Assembly: GCF_024508665.1 (NCBI RefSeq)
Contig: NZ_JANINP010000006.1
Coordinates: forward strand, 1-64,000
Origin: Sphingomonas sp.
GTDB taxonomy: Bacteria > Pseudomonadota > Alphaproteobacteria > Sphingomonadales > Sphingomonadaceae
Direction of reading: 5' to 3'
DNA length: 64,000 nt
In this document: piece by piece, positions 33,693-42,811 of the stretch
Layout of the letters: every line of letters starts with the position of its first letter
How positions within the stretch are numbered: position 1 is the stretch's first letter
Made by a program: the position numbers and the translations under genes
The notes under the pieces: generated by a model
Database searches by the model: none
Told to the model about the DNA's origin: nothing
The model's input: only the letters and a program-made list of their open reading frames with translations

Positions 33693-34184
33693 TCAGCTGC
33701 GGACGAACAGGCCCTTGATCCACGCCGGCGCCGCGCGCGATGCCTGGCGCCAGTCGCCGTCGGGCGCGTCGGCGACGTAGCGTGACGGATCGAACAGCTT
33801 GACTCGGCCGGCCTTGAACGCCCGCGGTCGCAAGGTCGCCAGCATTAGGCCGTGTTCGAGCGCAGTCCCGGCGATCAGCGCGTCGCGCGGGTCGGCATAA
33901 TCCAGGCCGGCGGCGCGACGCACGATCGCGGCGTCGATCGCCAGCACGCGCCCGTCGAACGCGCGCATCACCTGATCGTCGAGCCAAGTGCGCCATGAGG
34001 CGCCGGCCGCGCGATCCTTGCGCGCGGAGCGGGCGGCGATGCCCTCCAGTTCGTGGAGCGTGATCGCCGAGATGAACAGGCTCTGCGGCGCGACGCCTGA
34101 TGCCCAGGCGGTCAGCGCGGGGTCGGCCCGCCCGCTGCGCGCGTCGCGCAACGCGACCACGACGGGCGTGTCGAGCAAATGCAT
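33693..34184 (-). CDS. vapC: PIN-domain toxin (VapC-like)
   Basis: A 163-residue PIN-domain ribonuclease. The first acidic residue is in LLDTPVVV, the second in LHELEGIAARS, and the third in DPRDALIAGTALEHG. The usual fourth motif (TxNxxDF) reads TLRPRAF, so a Mg-binding acid may be missing. A C-terminal extension follows. ATG 34184 begins directly after the antitoxin stop (TGAATG). Confidence 0.85.
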   Translation of the reverse strand: MHLLDTPVVVALRDARSGRADPALTAWASGVAPQSLFISAITLHELEGIAARSARKDRAAGASWRTWLDDQVMRAFDGRVLAIDAAIVRRAAGLDYADPRDALIAGTALEHGLMLATLRPRAFKAGRVKLFDPSRYVADAPDGDWRQASRAAPAWIKGLFVRS

Positions 34185-34445
34185 TCAGCGGTCGCCATCG
34201 CGATGGCGCCAGGGATCGGCGCGCGGCGGCGGATCATGTTCCGGCAAGGCATTGGCCGGCGCATTGGGCGCGGCGAGCAGATCGACGATCGTCTCGCTCT
34301 GGCCCGACAGGCGGCGGAACGCCTCCATGCTCATCAGGACATGCGTCGGCCGCCCGCGATCGGTGACGAACACCGGCTCGAATCGCGCCAGCCGCTTCGC
34401 CTGGCTGACGTCCTGATTGAATTCGCGGCTGGAAACGACTCGCAT
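34185..34445 (-). CDS. Type II antitoxin, Phd/YefM family
   Basis: An 86-residue protein, MRVVSSREFNQDVSQAKRLA... with FVTDRGRPTHVLMSMEAFRRL, the Phd/YefM DNA-binding core. The C-terminal half is Pro/Ala/Asp-rich, as expected of the unstructured toxin-binding tail. ATG 34445; the longer frame upstream overlaps the promoter. Toxin and antitoxin abut, so they are cotranscribed. Confidence 0.86.
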   Translation of the reverse strand: MRVVSSREFNQDVSQAKRLARFEPVFVTDRGRPTHVLMSMEAFRRLSGQSETIVDLLAAPNAPANALPEHDPPPRADPWRHRDGDR

Positions 34446-34485
34446 TTTTGGTGCTCGCACGGCCGGTTTGGGCGGTTGATTATGT

Positions 34486-34501
34486 AGGTACGTTACTACC
34501 T
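34486..34501 (-). promoter_or_regulatory. Candidate operator of the Phd/VapC module
   Basis: AGGTA-CGTTAC-TACCT, a perfect 5-bp inverted repeat with a 6-bp spacer, 41 bp upstream of the antitoxin ATG. Autoregulation by Phd-type antitoxins through such palindromes is usual. Confidence 0.5.
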
Positions 34502-34656
34502 TGTAGCTCACTCGCAACACATTTCCCCCGCTCGTCGGAAAAATGACGCCGCGGACCAACAGGCGCTCAAAAGCCCATTGCTAACGTTCCCAATCGGCCC
34601 TCCCTTGCCCGCGATAGGACCCGCCAAAGGGTCGGAATTGGGGATGGGGAAGGCGC

Positions 34657-36039
34657 ATGCCGCAGCAAGGTGTGATCGACAGTCTGGTATCGACGGTGAC
34701 CGGAATCCTGGCACCGCATGGCCCTGCGGTGCAGGCGGTCGCCAAGAGCTACACGCCGGGCGATTTCAGCGTGCATTTCTTCCTGCAACTCGCGGTGATC
34801 CTGCTCGCCTGCCGTGTCGTCGGTTGGGCTGGGCAGAAACTGCTCGGCCAGCCGCAGGTGGTGGGCGAGATGATCGCCGGCGTCGTCCTGGGACCGTCGC
34901 TGCTCGGGCTGCTGTTCCCCGATTTCCAGCTTGCCTTGTTCCCCAAGGAAACGCGGAACGTGCTCTATGCCGGCGCGCAACTCGGCGTCGGGCTGTACAT
35001 GTTCATGGTCGGGCTGACGCTCAACCTCGATCACTTCAAGGCAAAGGCGAAGAGCGCGGCTGGCGTCTCGGCCGCGGGTATCGCCGTGCCGTTCCTGCTC
35101 GCCGCGCTGATCACGCCGATGCTGTTGACCGTGCCCGGGCTGTTCGCACCCGGCATCAGCAACGCCAACGCGACCCTGTTCATGGGCGCGTGCATCGCCT
35201 TGACCGCATTCCCAATGCTGGCGCGGATCATCAACGAGCGCGGCCTCGCCAATTCCTCGCTCGGCACCTTGTCGCTGACCGCAGGCGCGTTCGACGACGC
35301 CAGTTCGTGGTGCGTGCTCGCGGTGGTGCTTGCGACGTTCGGCGCGGGCCCGGGGGTCGCGGTGCTCGCGATCGGCGGGGCGATTCTCTACACCGCGTTC
35401 ATGCTGCTCTATGGCCGGCGCCTGCTCGCGCCGCTGGGCCGCGCGGTCGAGGCGCGCGGCGAGATGAGCACGACCGTGCTCGCGATCACGATGATGCTGT
35501 TCTGCACCTCGGCGTTCGTGATGGACGCGATCGGCATCCATGCGATCTTCGGCGGCTTCCTGCTCGGCGTATGCATGCCGCGCGGCCTGTTCGTCGAGGA
35601 ATTGAAGCGCAAGGTCGAGCCGCTCGCGGTCGTGCTGCTGCTGCCGATGTTCTTCACCTATTCGGGGCTCAACACCCGGATGGACATGGTCAATTCGGTC
35701 GAGCTGGTACTGATCGCCCTTGGTATCCTGGCGGTATCGGTGCTGGCCAAGTTCGGCGCCTGCTGGGCAGCGGCGCGGCTGTCGGGCGAGGACAATCGTA
35801 CCGCGCTCGGCATCGGGGCGCTGATGAACTCGCGTGGACTGATGGAGCTGATCATCATCAATATCGGGCTGCAGAAGGGCATCATCGGCCCGACCCTGTT
35901 CTCGATGCTGGTGCTGATGGCGATCGTCACGACGATGATGGCCGGACCGCTGTTCGAATTGGTCTATGGCCGCAAGGCGCGCGCCGACGGCGAACTCGGC
36001 GCGCTGGGCGGCGGCCTCGCGATCGACGCAGCGGAGTGA
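34657..36039 (+). CDS. Cation:proton antiporter (CPA2/KefB-like)
   Basis: A 460-residue membrane protein with about 12-13 hydrophobic segments and the antiporter block GQPQVVGEMIAGVVLGPSLLG near residue 67, followed by a discontinuous-helix region (LTAGAFDDASSWCVLAVVLA). It lacks an RCK/TrkA-N domain at the C-terminus, so it is a truncated-type NapA/KefB-like exchanger. The ATG at 34657 is chosen; its stop overlaps the next gene (GTGA). Confidence 0.9.
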   Translation: MPQQGVIDSLVSTVTGILAPHGPAVQAVAKSYTPGDFSVHFFLQLAVILLACRVVGWAGQKLLGQPQVVGEMIAGVVLGPSLLGLLFPDFQLALFPKETRNVLYAGAQLGVGLYMFMVGLTLNLDHFKAKAKSAAGVSAAGIAVPFLLAALITPMLLTVPGLFAPGISNANATLFMGACIALTAFPMLARIINERGLANSSLGTLSLTAGAFDDASSWCVLAVVLATFGAGPGVAVLAIGGAILYTAFMLLYGRRLLAPLGRAVEARGEMSTTVLAITMMLFCTSAFVMDAIGIHAIFGGFLLGVCMPRGLFVEELKRKVEPLAVVLLLPMFFTYSGLNTRMDMVNSVELVLIALGILAVSVLAKFGACWAAARLSGEDNRTALGIGALMNSRGLMELIIINIGLQKGIIGPTLFSMLVLMAIVTTMMAGPLFELVYGRKARADGELGALGGGLAIDAAE

Positions 36040-37268
36040 GCGTTTTGCATCGTCGTACTTGGGGCGCGTTCGCGCTCGCCGCCACCGGATTGGCCGCGTC
36101 CGGCGCGCATGCCCAGGACATTACGCTCAAGCCGTTGATCGACGCGCGACTGCGCTACGAACATGTCGACCAGGACGGCATCGCCGACAGCGCCGACGGG
36201 GTTACGCTGCGCATTCGCAGCGGCGTTCAGGCGACCGCCGGTCCGATCAGCGCGCTGGCCGAGGCGGAGGGCAATATCCCCTTTACCACCAGCTACAATG
36301 ACGGGTTCAACGGCCGCGCACTGCCGGTCGTCGCCGACCCCGGCAACATCGAACTCAATCGCGCCCAGCTTGCCTATATGGCCAAGGGAATGAAACTGAC
36401 CGCCGGACGGCAGGTGCTCGACTTCGCCGACCAGCGGTTCGTCGGACCGGCGGCGTGGCGGCAGAACGAGCAGACGTTCGACGCGGTGCGCGTGCAATAT
36501 AGCGGGTTGGGCGGCCTGAAGGGCGTGACCGTCGATGCGGCCTATTCCTGGTCGGTGCGCACGGTGAACGGCATCCAGGGCACGCCCGCGCGGCCGCAAT
36601 CGATCGGCGGCGACAATTATTTCGCAATCATTGGCTATGCGACGCCGATCGGCACGCTGTCGGGCTTCGCCTATCTGGTCGACCAGGATTCGGGGGCACT
36701 CTCGGGCTTCCGCCTATCGAGCCAGACCTATGGCGTTCGCTTCGCCGGTGGCCGACCGCTGTCGAAGAACCTGAAGCTCGGCTATATCGCGAGCTATGCG
36801 CGACAGAGCGATTATGCGCGCAATCCAAACCACTACGCCGCCAGTTACTGGCTGGGCGAAGCGAGCCTGACGGCCAAGGTGCTGAGCGCGACCGTCGGAT
36901 ACGAAGTGCTCGGCGCGGACAAGGGGGTGGCGCTGACCAGCGTCCAGACCCCGCTCGCATCGTTCTTCAAGTTCCAGGGCTGGGCCAGCAAGTTCACCGT
37001 CACGCCGCCCAATGGCCTGCGCGATTTTTATGCGACCCTCGGCGCCAATTGGAAAAGCAAGGGCTGGGTGTCTGGCTATGGCGTTGGCGCGACTTTCCAT
37101 CGCTTCGACAGCGACCGGTCGTCACTTCATTATGGCGACGAACTCGACCTGATCGCGTCGGCCAAGGTCAAGCGCTACACGCTCGCCGCCCGCTTCGCGC
37201 ATTACCGCGCGGATCGGTTCGCGACGGATACGGACAAGGTGTTTCTGACCGTCGACTGGGTTTATTGA
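36036..37268 (+). CDS. Outer-membrane porin-like protein (alginate export / AlgE-like)
   Basis: A 410-residue protein with a signal peptide (WGAFALAATGLAASGAHAQ) and a pattern of alternating strands ending in aromatic Tyr/Trp: RLRYEHVDQDG, AQLAYMAKGMKLTAGRQVLDFADQRFVG, DAVRVQYSGL, LAARFAHYRAD, ending VDWVY (a typical C-terminal beta-signal). The GTG at 36036 overlaps the antiporter stop; TTG 36045 is an alternative. The pairing suggests a metabolite route across the envelope, but that is inference. Confidence 0.82.
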   Translation: MSVLHRRTWGAFALAATGLAASGAHAQDITLKPLIDARLRYEHVDQDGIADSADGVTLRIRSGVQATAGPISALAEAEGNIPFTTSYNDGFNGRALPVVADPGNIELNRAQLAYMAKGMKLTAGRQVLDFADQRFVGPAAWRQNEQTFDAVRVQYSGLGGLKGVTVDAAYSWSVRTVNGIQGTPARPQSIGGDNYFAIIGYATPIGTLSGFAYLVDQDSGALSGFRLSSQTYGVRFAGGRPLSKNLKLGYIASYARQSDYARNPNHYAASYWLGEASLTAKVLSATVGYEVLGADKGVALTSVQTPLASFFKFQGWASKFTVTPPNGLRDFYATLGANWKSKGWVSGYGVGATFHRFDSDRSSLHYGDELDLIASAKVKRYTLAARFAHYRADRFATDTDKVFLTVDWVY

Positions 37269-37293
37269 GGGTATTGCGTACGGGAGTTCCTCA

Positions 37294-37420
37294 ATCCTCC
37301 CCCGCCAGGGGGAGGTGTCGCTGAAGGCGACGGAGGGGGAGGAAGCACGACGATAGCCGACTGCCGCCCGCCCCCTCCGTCACGCTTCGCGTGCCACCTC
37401 CCCCTGGCGGGGGAGGATTT
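37294..37420. repeat. CCTCCCC-type palindromic repeat
   Basis: Two hairpin arms: ATCCTCCCCCGCCAGGGGGAGG at the left and CCTCCCCCTGGCGGGGGAGG at the right, with a central AGGGGGAGG...CCCCCTCC pairing. It fills the gap between the convergent porin-like and GMC genes. Nothing else was recognised in 37421-37473. Confidence 0.85.
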
Positions 37421-37473
37421 GCGAAGGGCAGCGCCGTCTGCAATTTAGACCCTCTCGCCTAGGGATGTGGGCT

Positions 37474-39063
37474 CTACCCCTTCAAATCCGCCTTCACGAA
37501 ATCGGCACAGCGCTCCCCGATCATGATCGACGGCGCATTGGTGTTGCCGCTGATCAGCTTGGGCATGATCGAGGCATCGGCGACGTAGAGGCCCTCGACC
37601 CCGCGCAGGCGCAGCTTCGGATCGCACACCGCATCATCATCCGCCCCCATCCGCGCGGTACCGACCGGGTGATAGACGGTGTCGGCGCGCGCGCGGATCA
37701 GGCGCTCAAGCGCGTCGTCGTCGCCGAAGTCGATCGGATAGCGGTCCTTGCCGCGATGCGCGCTGAGCGGCGGCGCGTTGAGGATGCGGTACATCGTGCG
37801 CACGCCTGCCTTCAGCACCGCCATGTCGCGCGGATCGGTCAGGAAGGCGGGATCGATCAGCGGCGTATCGCGCGGATCGGACGAGGCCAGCCGGACAGTG
37901 CCGTGGCTTTCGGGCCTGAGCACGCAGACGTGACACGAAAAGCCGTGCGCCGTGACCTTGGTCCGCCCGTGATCCTCCAGCACTACCGGCACGAAGTGCA
38001 GCTGTACGTCGGGCGCCGGCGCGTCGGGCATCACCGTGAGGAAGCCGCCGGCTTCGGCGAACGGCGTGGTCATCGGGCCCGAGCGGCTGCGCAGCCAGCG
38101 GAGCACCGCTCCAGCCATGCCGAGCGTCCCTGCCAGCGACTGACCCATGAAGAAGCGCCCCGGGACTTCGAACGCCGCGACGTAATCGATATGATCCTGC
38201 AGATTGGCGCCGACGGCGGGGCGATCGATCGCGACCGGCAGGCCGTGCGCCGCCAGGTGCGCCGCGGGGCCGATTCCCGACAGCATCAGCACTTGCGGCG
38301 TGCCGAACACGCCGCCGGCCAGCACCACCGCCTTGCGCGCACGGATGACATGGCTTTCATTGCCGCGGCGATAGGCGACGCCCCAGACCTTGCCGTCCTC
38401 GAACAGCACGCGCTCGGCCAGCGCCTCGGTCACGACATGGAAATTGGGCCGCGACAGCGCCGGCTCGACATAAGCGCGGCTAGACGTCCAGCGCTCGCCG
38501 CCCTTTTGCGTCACCTGATAGATGCCGACGCCATCCTGCCGCGCGCCGTTGAAATCGTCGTTGCGCGGAATTTGCAGCATCGCCGCGGCTTCGACGAATT
38601 CGGCGCTCCCCGGGTGAGACCAATGCTGGTCGGAAACCGATAGCGGCCCGTCGCCGCCATGATAGTCGCTCGCGCCCCGCTCGTTCGATTCGCTGCGCTT
38701 GAAGAAGGGCAGGACATCGGCATAGGACCAGCCGTCGCAGCCCATCGCCGCCCAATTGTCGTAATCCCAGGCATTGCCGCGCAGATAGAGCATCGCGTTG
38801 ATGGCGCTCGATCCGCCCAGTCCCTTGCCGCGCGGCTGATAGCCGCGGCGCCCGTTGAGGCCCGGCTGCGGCACGGTTTCGAGCCGCCAATTGGTCTTGT
38901 CGGTCTGGAGCGCCATGAAGCCGGGGACGCGCGTGCGCAGTCCGGTGTTGCGCCCGCCCGCTTCCAGCAACGCTATTGTGTGGCGGCCGTCCTCGCTGAG
39001 CCGTCCGGCCGCGGCGGCGCCGCCCGATCCTCCTCCGACGACGACGATATCGGCTTCGTCCAC
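37474..39063 (-). CDS. GMC family oxidoreductase (choline/alcohol dehydrogenase-like)
   Basis: A 529-residue FAD enzyme of the glucose-methanol-choline family. Signs: DIVVVGGGSGGAAAAGRLSE (FAD), QPRGKGLGGSSAINAMLYLRG (GMC signature 1), VVLAGGVFGTPQVLMLSGIGP (signature 2), and the C-terminal active-site His-Asn (HPVGTARMG, ISGNTNAPSIMIGE). GTG 39063 is the first start before the FAD motif; it lies 91 nt inside the upstream sterol-desaturase-like gene in another frame. The substrate is probably an alcohol or sterol. Confidence 0.9.
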   Translation of the reverse strand: MDEADIVVVGGGSGGAAAAGRLSEDGRHTIALLEAGGRNTGLRTRVPGFMALQTDKTNWRLETVPQPGLNGRRGYQPRGKGLGGSSAINAMLYLRGNAWDYDNWAAMGCDGWSYADVLPFFKRSESNERGASDYHGGDGPLSVSDQHWSHPGSAEFVEAAAMLQIPRNDDFNGARQDGVGIYQVTQKGGERWTSSRAYVEPALSRPNFHVVTEALAERVLFEDGKVWGVAYRRGNESHVIRARKAVVLAGGVFGTPQVLMLSGIGPAAHLAAHGLPVAIDRPAVGANLQDHIDYVAAFEVPGRFFMGQSLAGTLGMAGAVLRWLRSRSGPMTTPFAEAGGFLTVMPDAPAPDVQLHFVPVVLEDHGRTKVTAHGFSCHVCVLRPESHGTVRLASSDPRDTPLIDPAFLTDPRDMAVLKAGVRTMYRILNAPPLSAHRGKDRYPIDFGDDDALERLIRARADTVYHPVGTARMGADDDAVCDPKLRLRGVEGLYVADASIMPKLISGNTNAPSIMIGERCADFVKADLKG

Positions 39064-39977
39064 TCCACTCTCTCCCGTGTGCGTTCGCGCTCTTCCCAGA
39101 GCGCTTTTATGGTTTCTGACGTCTCGCGGCTGCCGTCGTGACTCCAGCCCGGCGGCTTCGCGATGTAGTTCCATTTCGCCTTGAGCCCGGGCGCCGACCA
39201 CACGTCCTTGGCGATCCCCACCCATTCGTGGAACGCCGCCCAGATCAGGTTGAAGCTGCCCAGGTTCTTGACGATGCCGTAGCGCGGCGCCTCGTCGTCG
39301 CGCTCCGGCTCGAACGTGCCGAGCCAGCGGTCCCAGACGATGAACACACCAGCGTAGTTCTTGTCGAGATAGCGCGGGTTGGTCGCATGATGGACGCGGT
39401 GGTGCGACGGCGTGTTCATCACCGCTTCGAACCAGCGCGGCATCCGCCCGATCACTTCGGTGTGGATCCAGAATTGGTAGATCAAATTCACCCCGCCGAC
39501 GAAGATCACCATCGCCGGCGGGAACACCAGGAACAAAGGCAGGCGGAAGATGAAGGCGATCGAGATAAAGCCGGTCCAGGTCTGCCTGAGCGCGGTCGAC
39601 AGGTTATAATGCTGCGAGCTGTGATGGATGACGTGGCTCGCCCAGAACCAGCGCACACGATGCGCGGAGCGGTGGAACAGGTAATAAGCGAAATCGTCGA
39701 TCACGAAGCACAGGACGAACCAATACCAGGCCCAGGGATTGGGCAGGTCGACGATGCGGAAATGGCCGTAGAGCCAGCTCGCCATGGCATAGATCGCACC
39801 CGCGGTGATCGCCCCGGCAACGGTGCTGCCGGTGCCGAGCGCCAGGCTGGTCAGCGTGTCCTTGGGTTCGTAGCGGCTCTTGTCCCTGGCCCAGGCGACG
39901 AGCATCTCGGCCAGCACCAGCAGCACGAAGCCGGGCACGGCGAGCGAGACGATATCGGGCAAATGCGGCGCGGCCAT
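38973..39977 (-). CDS. Sterol desaturase family protein (fatty-acid hydroxylase superfamily)
   Basis: A 334-residue membrane di-iron oxygenase. His clusters: HRSAHRVRWFWASHVIHHSS, and HTEV...PSHHRVHHATNPRYLDKNYAG. Several hydrophobic segments precede them. The ATG at 39977 has AAAGG six nt upstream. The last 30 residues (ISSSSEEDRAAPPRPDGSAR...) are Ser/Pro/Arg-rich, lie inside the GMC gene, and look unlike the family. The overlap of 91 nt with a coupled oxidoreductase suggests cotranscription. Confidence 0.87.
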   Translation of the reverse strand: MAAPHLPDIVSLAVPGFVLLVLAEMLVAWARDKSRYEPKDTLTSLALGTGSTVAGAITAGAIYAMASWLYGHFRIVDLPNPWAWYWFVLCFVIDDFAYYLFHRSAHRVRWFWASHVIHHSSQHYNLSTALRQTWTGFISIAFIFRLPLFLVFPPAMVIFVGGVNLIYQFWIHTEVIGRMPRWFEAVMNTPSHHRVHHATNPRYLDKNYAGVFIVWDRWLGTFEPERDDEAPRYGIVKNLGSFNLIWAAFHEWVGIAKDVWSAPGLKAKWNYIAKPPGWSHDGSRETSETIKALWEERERTRERVEWTKPISSSSEEDRAAPPRPDGSARTAATQ

Positions 39978-40020
39978 CAGCATCCTTTGGGGCACGTTTA
40001 CCCCATTCTCCGCGGCTTGC

Positions 40021-40419
40021 TTACACTAGTGTAAGTGGCGCTTCCAGCCCCCGAACCTGATCGGCGGTGATGCCGAACAAGGTGACCGGTCCGAACAATT
40101 TCTCACCGGTATCGACCGTCGCGCCCTCGATCGCCTCGCGGACCCGGAGCGGCGGCACCAGCCGGCGCACCGCGACCTTGGCGCCATGGCGTTTGAGCAC
40201 CGCGATCGTGCCTTGTCCCTGGACCAAAGCCGCGCCGCCGTCGCCCGATATCAGCGCGCGGCCGCCCTCGAACCCGGCCAAGGCCTCTTCGGCGAAGCGG
40301 CGGGCGTCGTCCTCGGTGGAAATCCGGCTCTCGCCCAGCTTGAGCCAGCGTGCCACCCCGGCCAGCGCCAGAATCGCGATGATCGACCCCGCGAGCTGGA
40401 CGAGCTGCGCCTGCGTCAT
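40021..40419 (-). CDS. Membrane-anchored protein of unknown function
   Basis: A 132-residue protein with one N-terminal membrane segment (LAGSIIAILALAGVARWL) and a soluble domain (DDARRFAEEALAGFEGGRALISGD, GTIAVLKRHGAKVAVRRLV). Family not recognised. It overlaps the DUF442 gene's stop by ATGA, and sits just upstream of the sterol-desaturase gene, so it may be in the same transcript. Confidence 0.7.
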   Translation of the reverse strand: MTQAQLVQLAGSIIAILALAGVARWLKLGESRISTEDDARRFAEEALAGFEGGRALISGDGGAALVQGQGTIAVLKRHGAKVAVRRLVPPLRVREAIEGATVDTGEKLFGPVTLFGITADQVRGLEAPLTLV

Positions 40420-40844
40420 GCCTGGGCCTTCAACTGATCGAGCAATGGACGCAGGCCGTCGAGATTATAGCCCGCGCCGGCACCCTTCGCGATCAGTTCG
40501 TCGGCGTCGGCGCCATTCTTCGCCTGGGCCAGCGCCCACAGGTTGCACGAGCGCGTGCCCGAGCGGCAGAAGGCGAGCACCGGGCCCTCAGCATCCGTCA
40601 GCACATCGGCCATCGCCGCGATCTGCGGATAGCTGAATCCGGCATGGGTGATCGGGATCGCCGTATAGCGCAGTCCCGCCGCTTCCGCCGCGGCGCGAAT
40701 CGCATCGCCCGGGATCTGACCCGCTTCCTCGTCGTCGGGACGATTGTTGACGATTGCCGTGAACCCCGCGGCCTTGATCTCGGCGACATCCTCGACCGAG
40801 ATTTGCGGCGCCACCGAAATGCTGTCGTCGACCTTGCGGATCAT
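40416..40844 (-). CDS. TIGR01244 / DUF442 phosphatase-like protein
   Basis: A 142-residue protein of the beta-lactamase-hydrolase-like (Blh) family, with a dual-specificity-phosphatase-like fold. The key site is a P-loop with the CxxxxxR motif, AFCRSGTRS. It is preceded by FTAIVNNRPDDEEAGQ, a family hallmark. ATG 40844 is preferred over GTG 40850. Overlaps the next gene by ATGA. Role is uncertain; relatives are linked to sulfide metabolism. Confidence 0.86.
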   Translation of the reverse strand: MIRKVDDSISVAPQISVEDVAEIKAAGFTAIVNNRPDDEEAGQIPGDAIRAAAEAAGLRYTAIPITHAGFSYPQIAAMADVLTDAEGPVLAFCRSGTRSCNLWALAQAKNGADADELIAKGAGAGYNLDGLRPLLDQLKAQA

Positions 40845-40880
40845 CGTCACTGGGACCTCATCGCTTGCTGAAAAAGAGAC

Positions 40881-42665
40881 TCACGCCGCTTCCCGGATCA
40901 CTTGCAGGAAGGCGTCACCATAAGCGTCGAGCTTGCGTTCGCCCACGCCCGAAATCGTGCCGAGCGCGGCGCGGGTGCCCGGTTTGAGCTCGGCCATCGC
41001 GCGCAGCACCGAATCGTGGAAGATGACGTAGGGCGGCACGCTCGCTTCCTTGGCGAGTTCGCGGCGCTTCTCGCGCAAGGCTTCGAACAAAGGATCGCCG
41101 ATCGGGTTGGTACCGCCGCCGGTAGCACCGCCGCGCCGCCGCCGCTCGCGCTTGGGCGGCAGCACCAGTTCGACCTTTTCGCCGCCTTTGAGGATCGCGC
41201 GCGCACCGGGGCCGAACTCCAGCCCGCCATGCGGGTTGGTGCGCAGCGCGTCGCGGACCTGGAGCGCGCGGCCGACCGGACGGAGCAACGCGGCTTCCTC
41301 GCCATCGACGATGCCGAACACCGACAAGGCCTCATGCCCGTTCATCAGGCTGCGCTCGCTCGACTGGCCGGTCAGGATCGCTTCGATATAGCCGCTGCCG
41401 AAACTCTGCCCGGTACGGAACACTGCCGAGAGATATTTCTGCGCGACAGTCGTCGCATCGACCGCCGCCGGCGGGGCGAGGCAATTGTCGCAATTGCCGC
41501 AGCGATCGGGTGCGTCGCGCTCGTCGAAATGCGCGAGCAGCAATTTGCGGCGGCATTGCGCGGTCTCGACCAAAGCGCCGAGCGCGTTGAGCCGCGCGCG
41601 CTCGCCCGGCTGCCGCGCGGCCTCGACCTCGCCGATCCGTTGCCGAGCGCGGGCGAAGTCGTCGGCGCCCCAGAACAGATGCGCGATCGCGGGGTCGCCG
41701 TCGCGCCCGGCGCGCCCGGTTTCCTGATAATAGGCCTCGATCGACTTGGGCAGGCCGGCATGCGCGACGAAGCGGACGTCGGGCTTGTCGATGCCCATGC
41801 CGAACGCCACCGTGGCGACGATCACCATATCTTCCGACGCGACGAAATCGGCCTGGTTCTTCGCCCGGATCTTCGGTTCGAGCCCGGCATGGTAAGCACG
41901 CGTCGGCCGGCCGGTCTTGGCCAAAGCCTCGGCCAGTTTCTCGGTGCCCATCCGGGTCTGGGCATAGACGATGCCGGGGCCGGGCGTCTCGGCGATCAGA
42001 TCGGCGATCTGGCGCGTGGTGTTGTCGCGCGGGCTGATCGCATAGCGGATATTGGGCCGGTCGAACCCGGCGACGATCAGCCCGTCCTGGGGGATGCCGA
42101 GCTGCTCGAGGATGTCGGCGCGGGTATGCGCGTCGGCGGTCGCGGTCAGCGCGAGCCGCGGGACGCCCGGAAATCGGTCGAGCAGCGGGCGGAGCAGCCG
42201 GTAATCGGGGCGGAAATCGTGTCCCCATTCGCTGACGCAATGCGCTTCGTCGATCGCGAATAGCGCCACCCGCCCGCGTTCGAGGAGATCGCGGAAATCG
42301 CTGTTCGAGGCGCGTTCGGGCGCGACATAGAGCAGATCGAGTTCGCCATCCAAGAACCGCCCGCGCGTTTCCGCCCGGTTCTCGTCGACGCTGGTCAACG
42401 TCGCGGCGCGGATGCCCACCGCCTCGGCCGCGCGCAGCTGATCGTGCATCAGCGCGATCAGCGGACTGACCACGACGCACGTGCCGTCGAGCATCACCGC
42501 GGGCAGCTGGTAGCAGAGCGACTTGCCCGCGCCGGTCGGCATCACCGCGAGCGTATTCTCCCCCGCCAGCACGCGCGACACGACCGATTCCTGCACGCCG
42601 CGAAACGCCGGGAAGCCGAAGGTCGAGTGGAGTACTTGAGCGGGATCGGTCACGGGGTGCGACAT
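40881..42665 (-). CDS. recQ: ATP-dependent DNA helicase RecQ
   Basis: A 594-residue RecQ. Motif I MPTGAGKSLCYQLPA, motif II AIDEAHCVSEWGHDF, the aromatic-rich loop, SATA motif (LTATADAHT), motif VI QETGRAGRDG, zinc Cys set (AQCRRKLLLAHFDE, CGNCDNC), RQC region and C-terminal HRDC domain (LREKRRELAKEASVPPYVIFHDSVLRAMA). It unwinds forked and recombination DNA. ATG 42665; the family opening is VLHSTFGFPAFRGVQE. Confidence 0.96.
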   Translation of the reverse strand: MSHPVTDPAQVLHSTFGFPAFRGVQESVVSRVLAGENTLAVMPTGAGKSLCYQLPAVMLDGTCVVVSPLIALMHDQLRAAEAVGIRAATLTSVDENRAETRGRFLDGELDLLYVAPERASNSDFRDLLERGRVALFAIDEAHCVSEWGHDFRPDYRLLRPLLDRFPGVPRLALTATADAHTRADILEQLGIPQDGLIVAGFDRPNIRYAISPRDNTTRQIADLIAETPGPGIVYAQTRMGTEKLAEALAKTGRPTRAYHAGLEPKIRAKNQADFVASEDMVIVATVAFGMGIDKPDVRFVAHAGLPKSIEAYYQETGRAGRDGDPAIAHLFWGADDFARARQRIGEVEAARQPGERARLNALGALVETAQCRRKLLLAHFDERDAPDRCGNCDNCLAPPAAVDATTVAQKYLSAVFRTGQSFGSGYIEAILTGQSSERSLMNGHEALSVFGIVDGEEAALLRPVGRALQVRDALRTNPHGGLEFGPGARAILKGGEKVELVLPPKRERRRRGGATGGGTNPIGDPLFEALREKRRELAKEASVPPYVIFHDSVLRAMAELKPGTRAALGTISGVGERKLDAYGDAFLQVIREAA

Positions 42666-42746
42666 AGGACACTTGGCTGCAAACGCCAGCGGGGAGGCCC
42701 GTTATACTGCTTCCGGTCCTCACAACGCTGGCCAGCGGAGAGAACG

Positions 42747-42782
42747 ATGCGCCCGGCTTGCATGGCGCGGTGCTACCGTTAA
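42747..42782 (+). CDS. Candidate 11-residue leader peptide
   Basis: ATG-CGC-CCG-GCT-TGC-ATG-GCG-CGG-TGC-TAC-CGT-TAA encodes MRPACMARCYR with GCGGAGAG five nt upstream, 29 bp before the GNAT start. A TATACT box lies at 42703-42708 upstream. It could be a translated leader or a chance frame; it is too short to call a protein. Confidence 0.3.
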   Translation: MRPACMARCYR

Positions 42783-42811
42783 GCGGAGGCTGTAGCTAGC
42801 GGAGAACCAGC

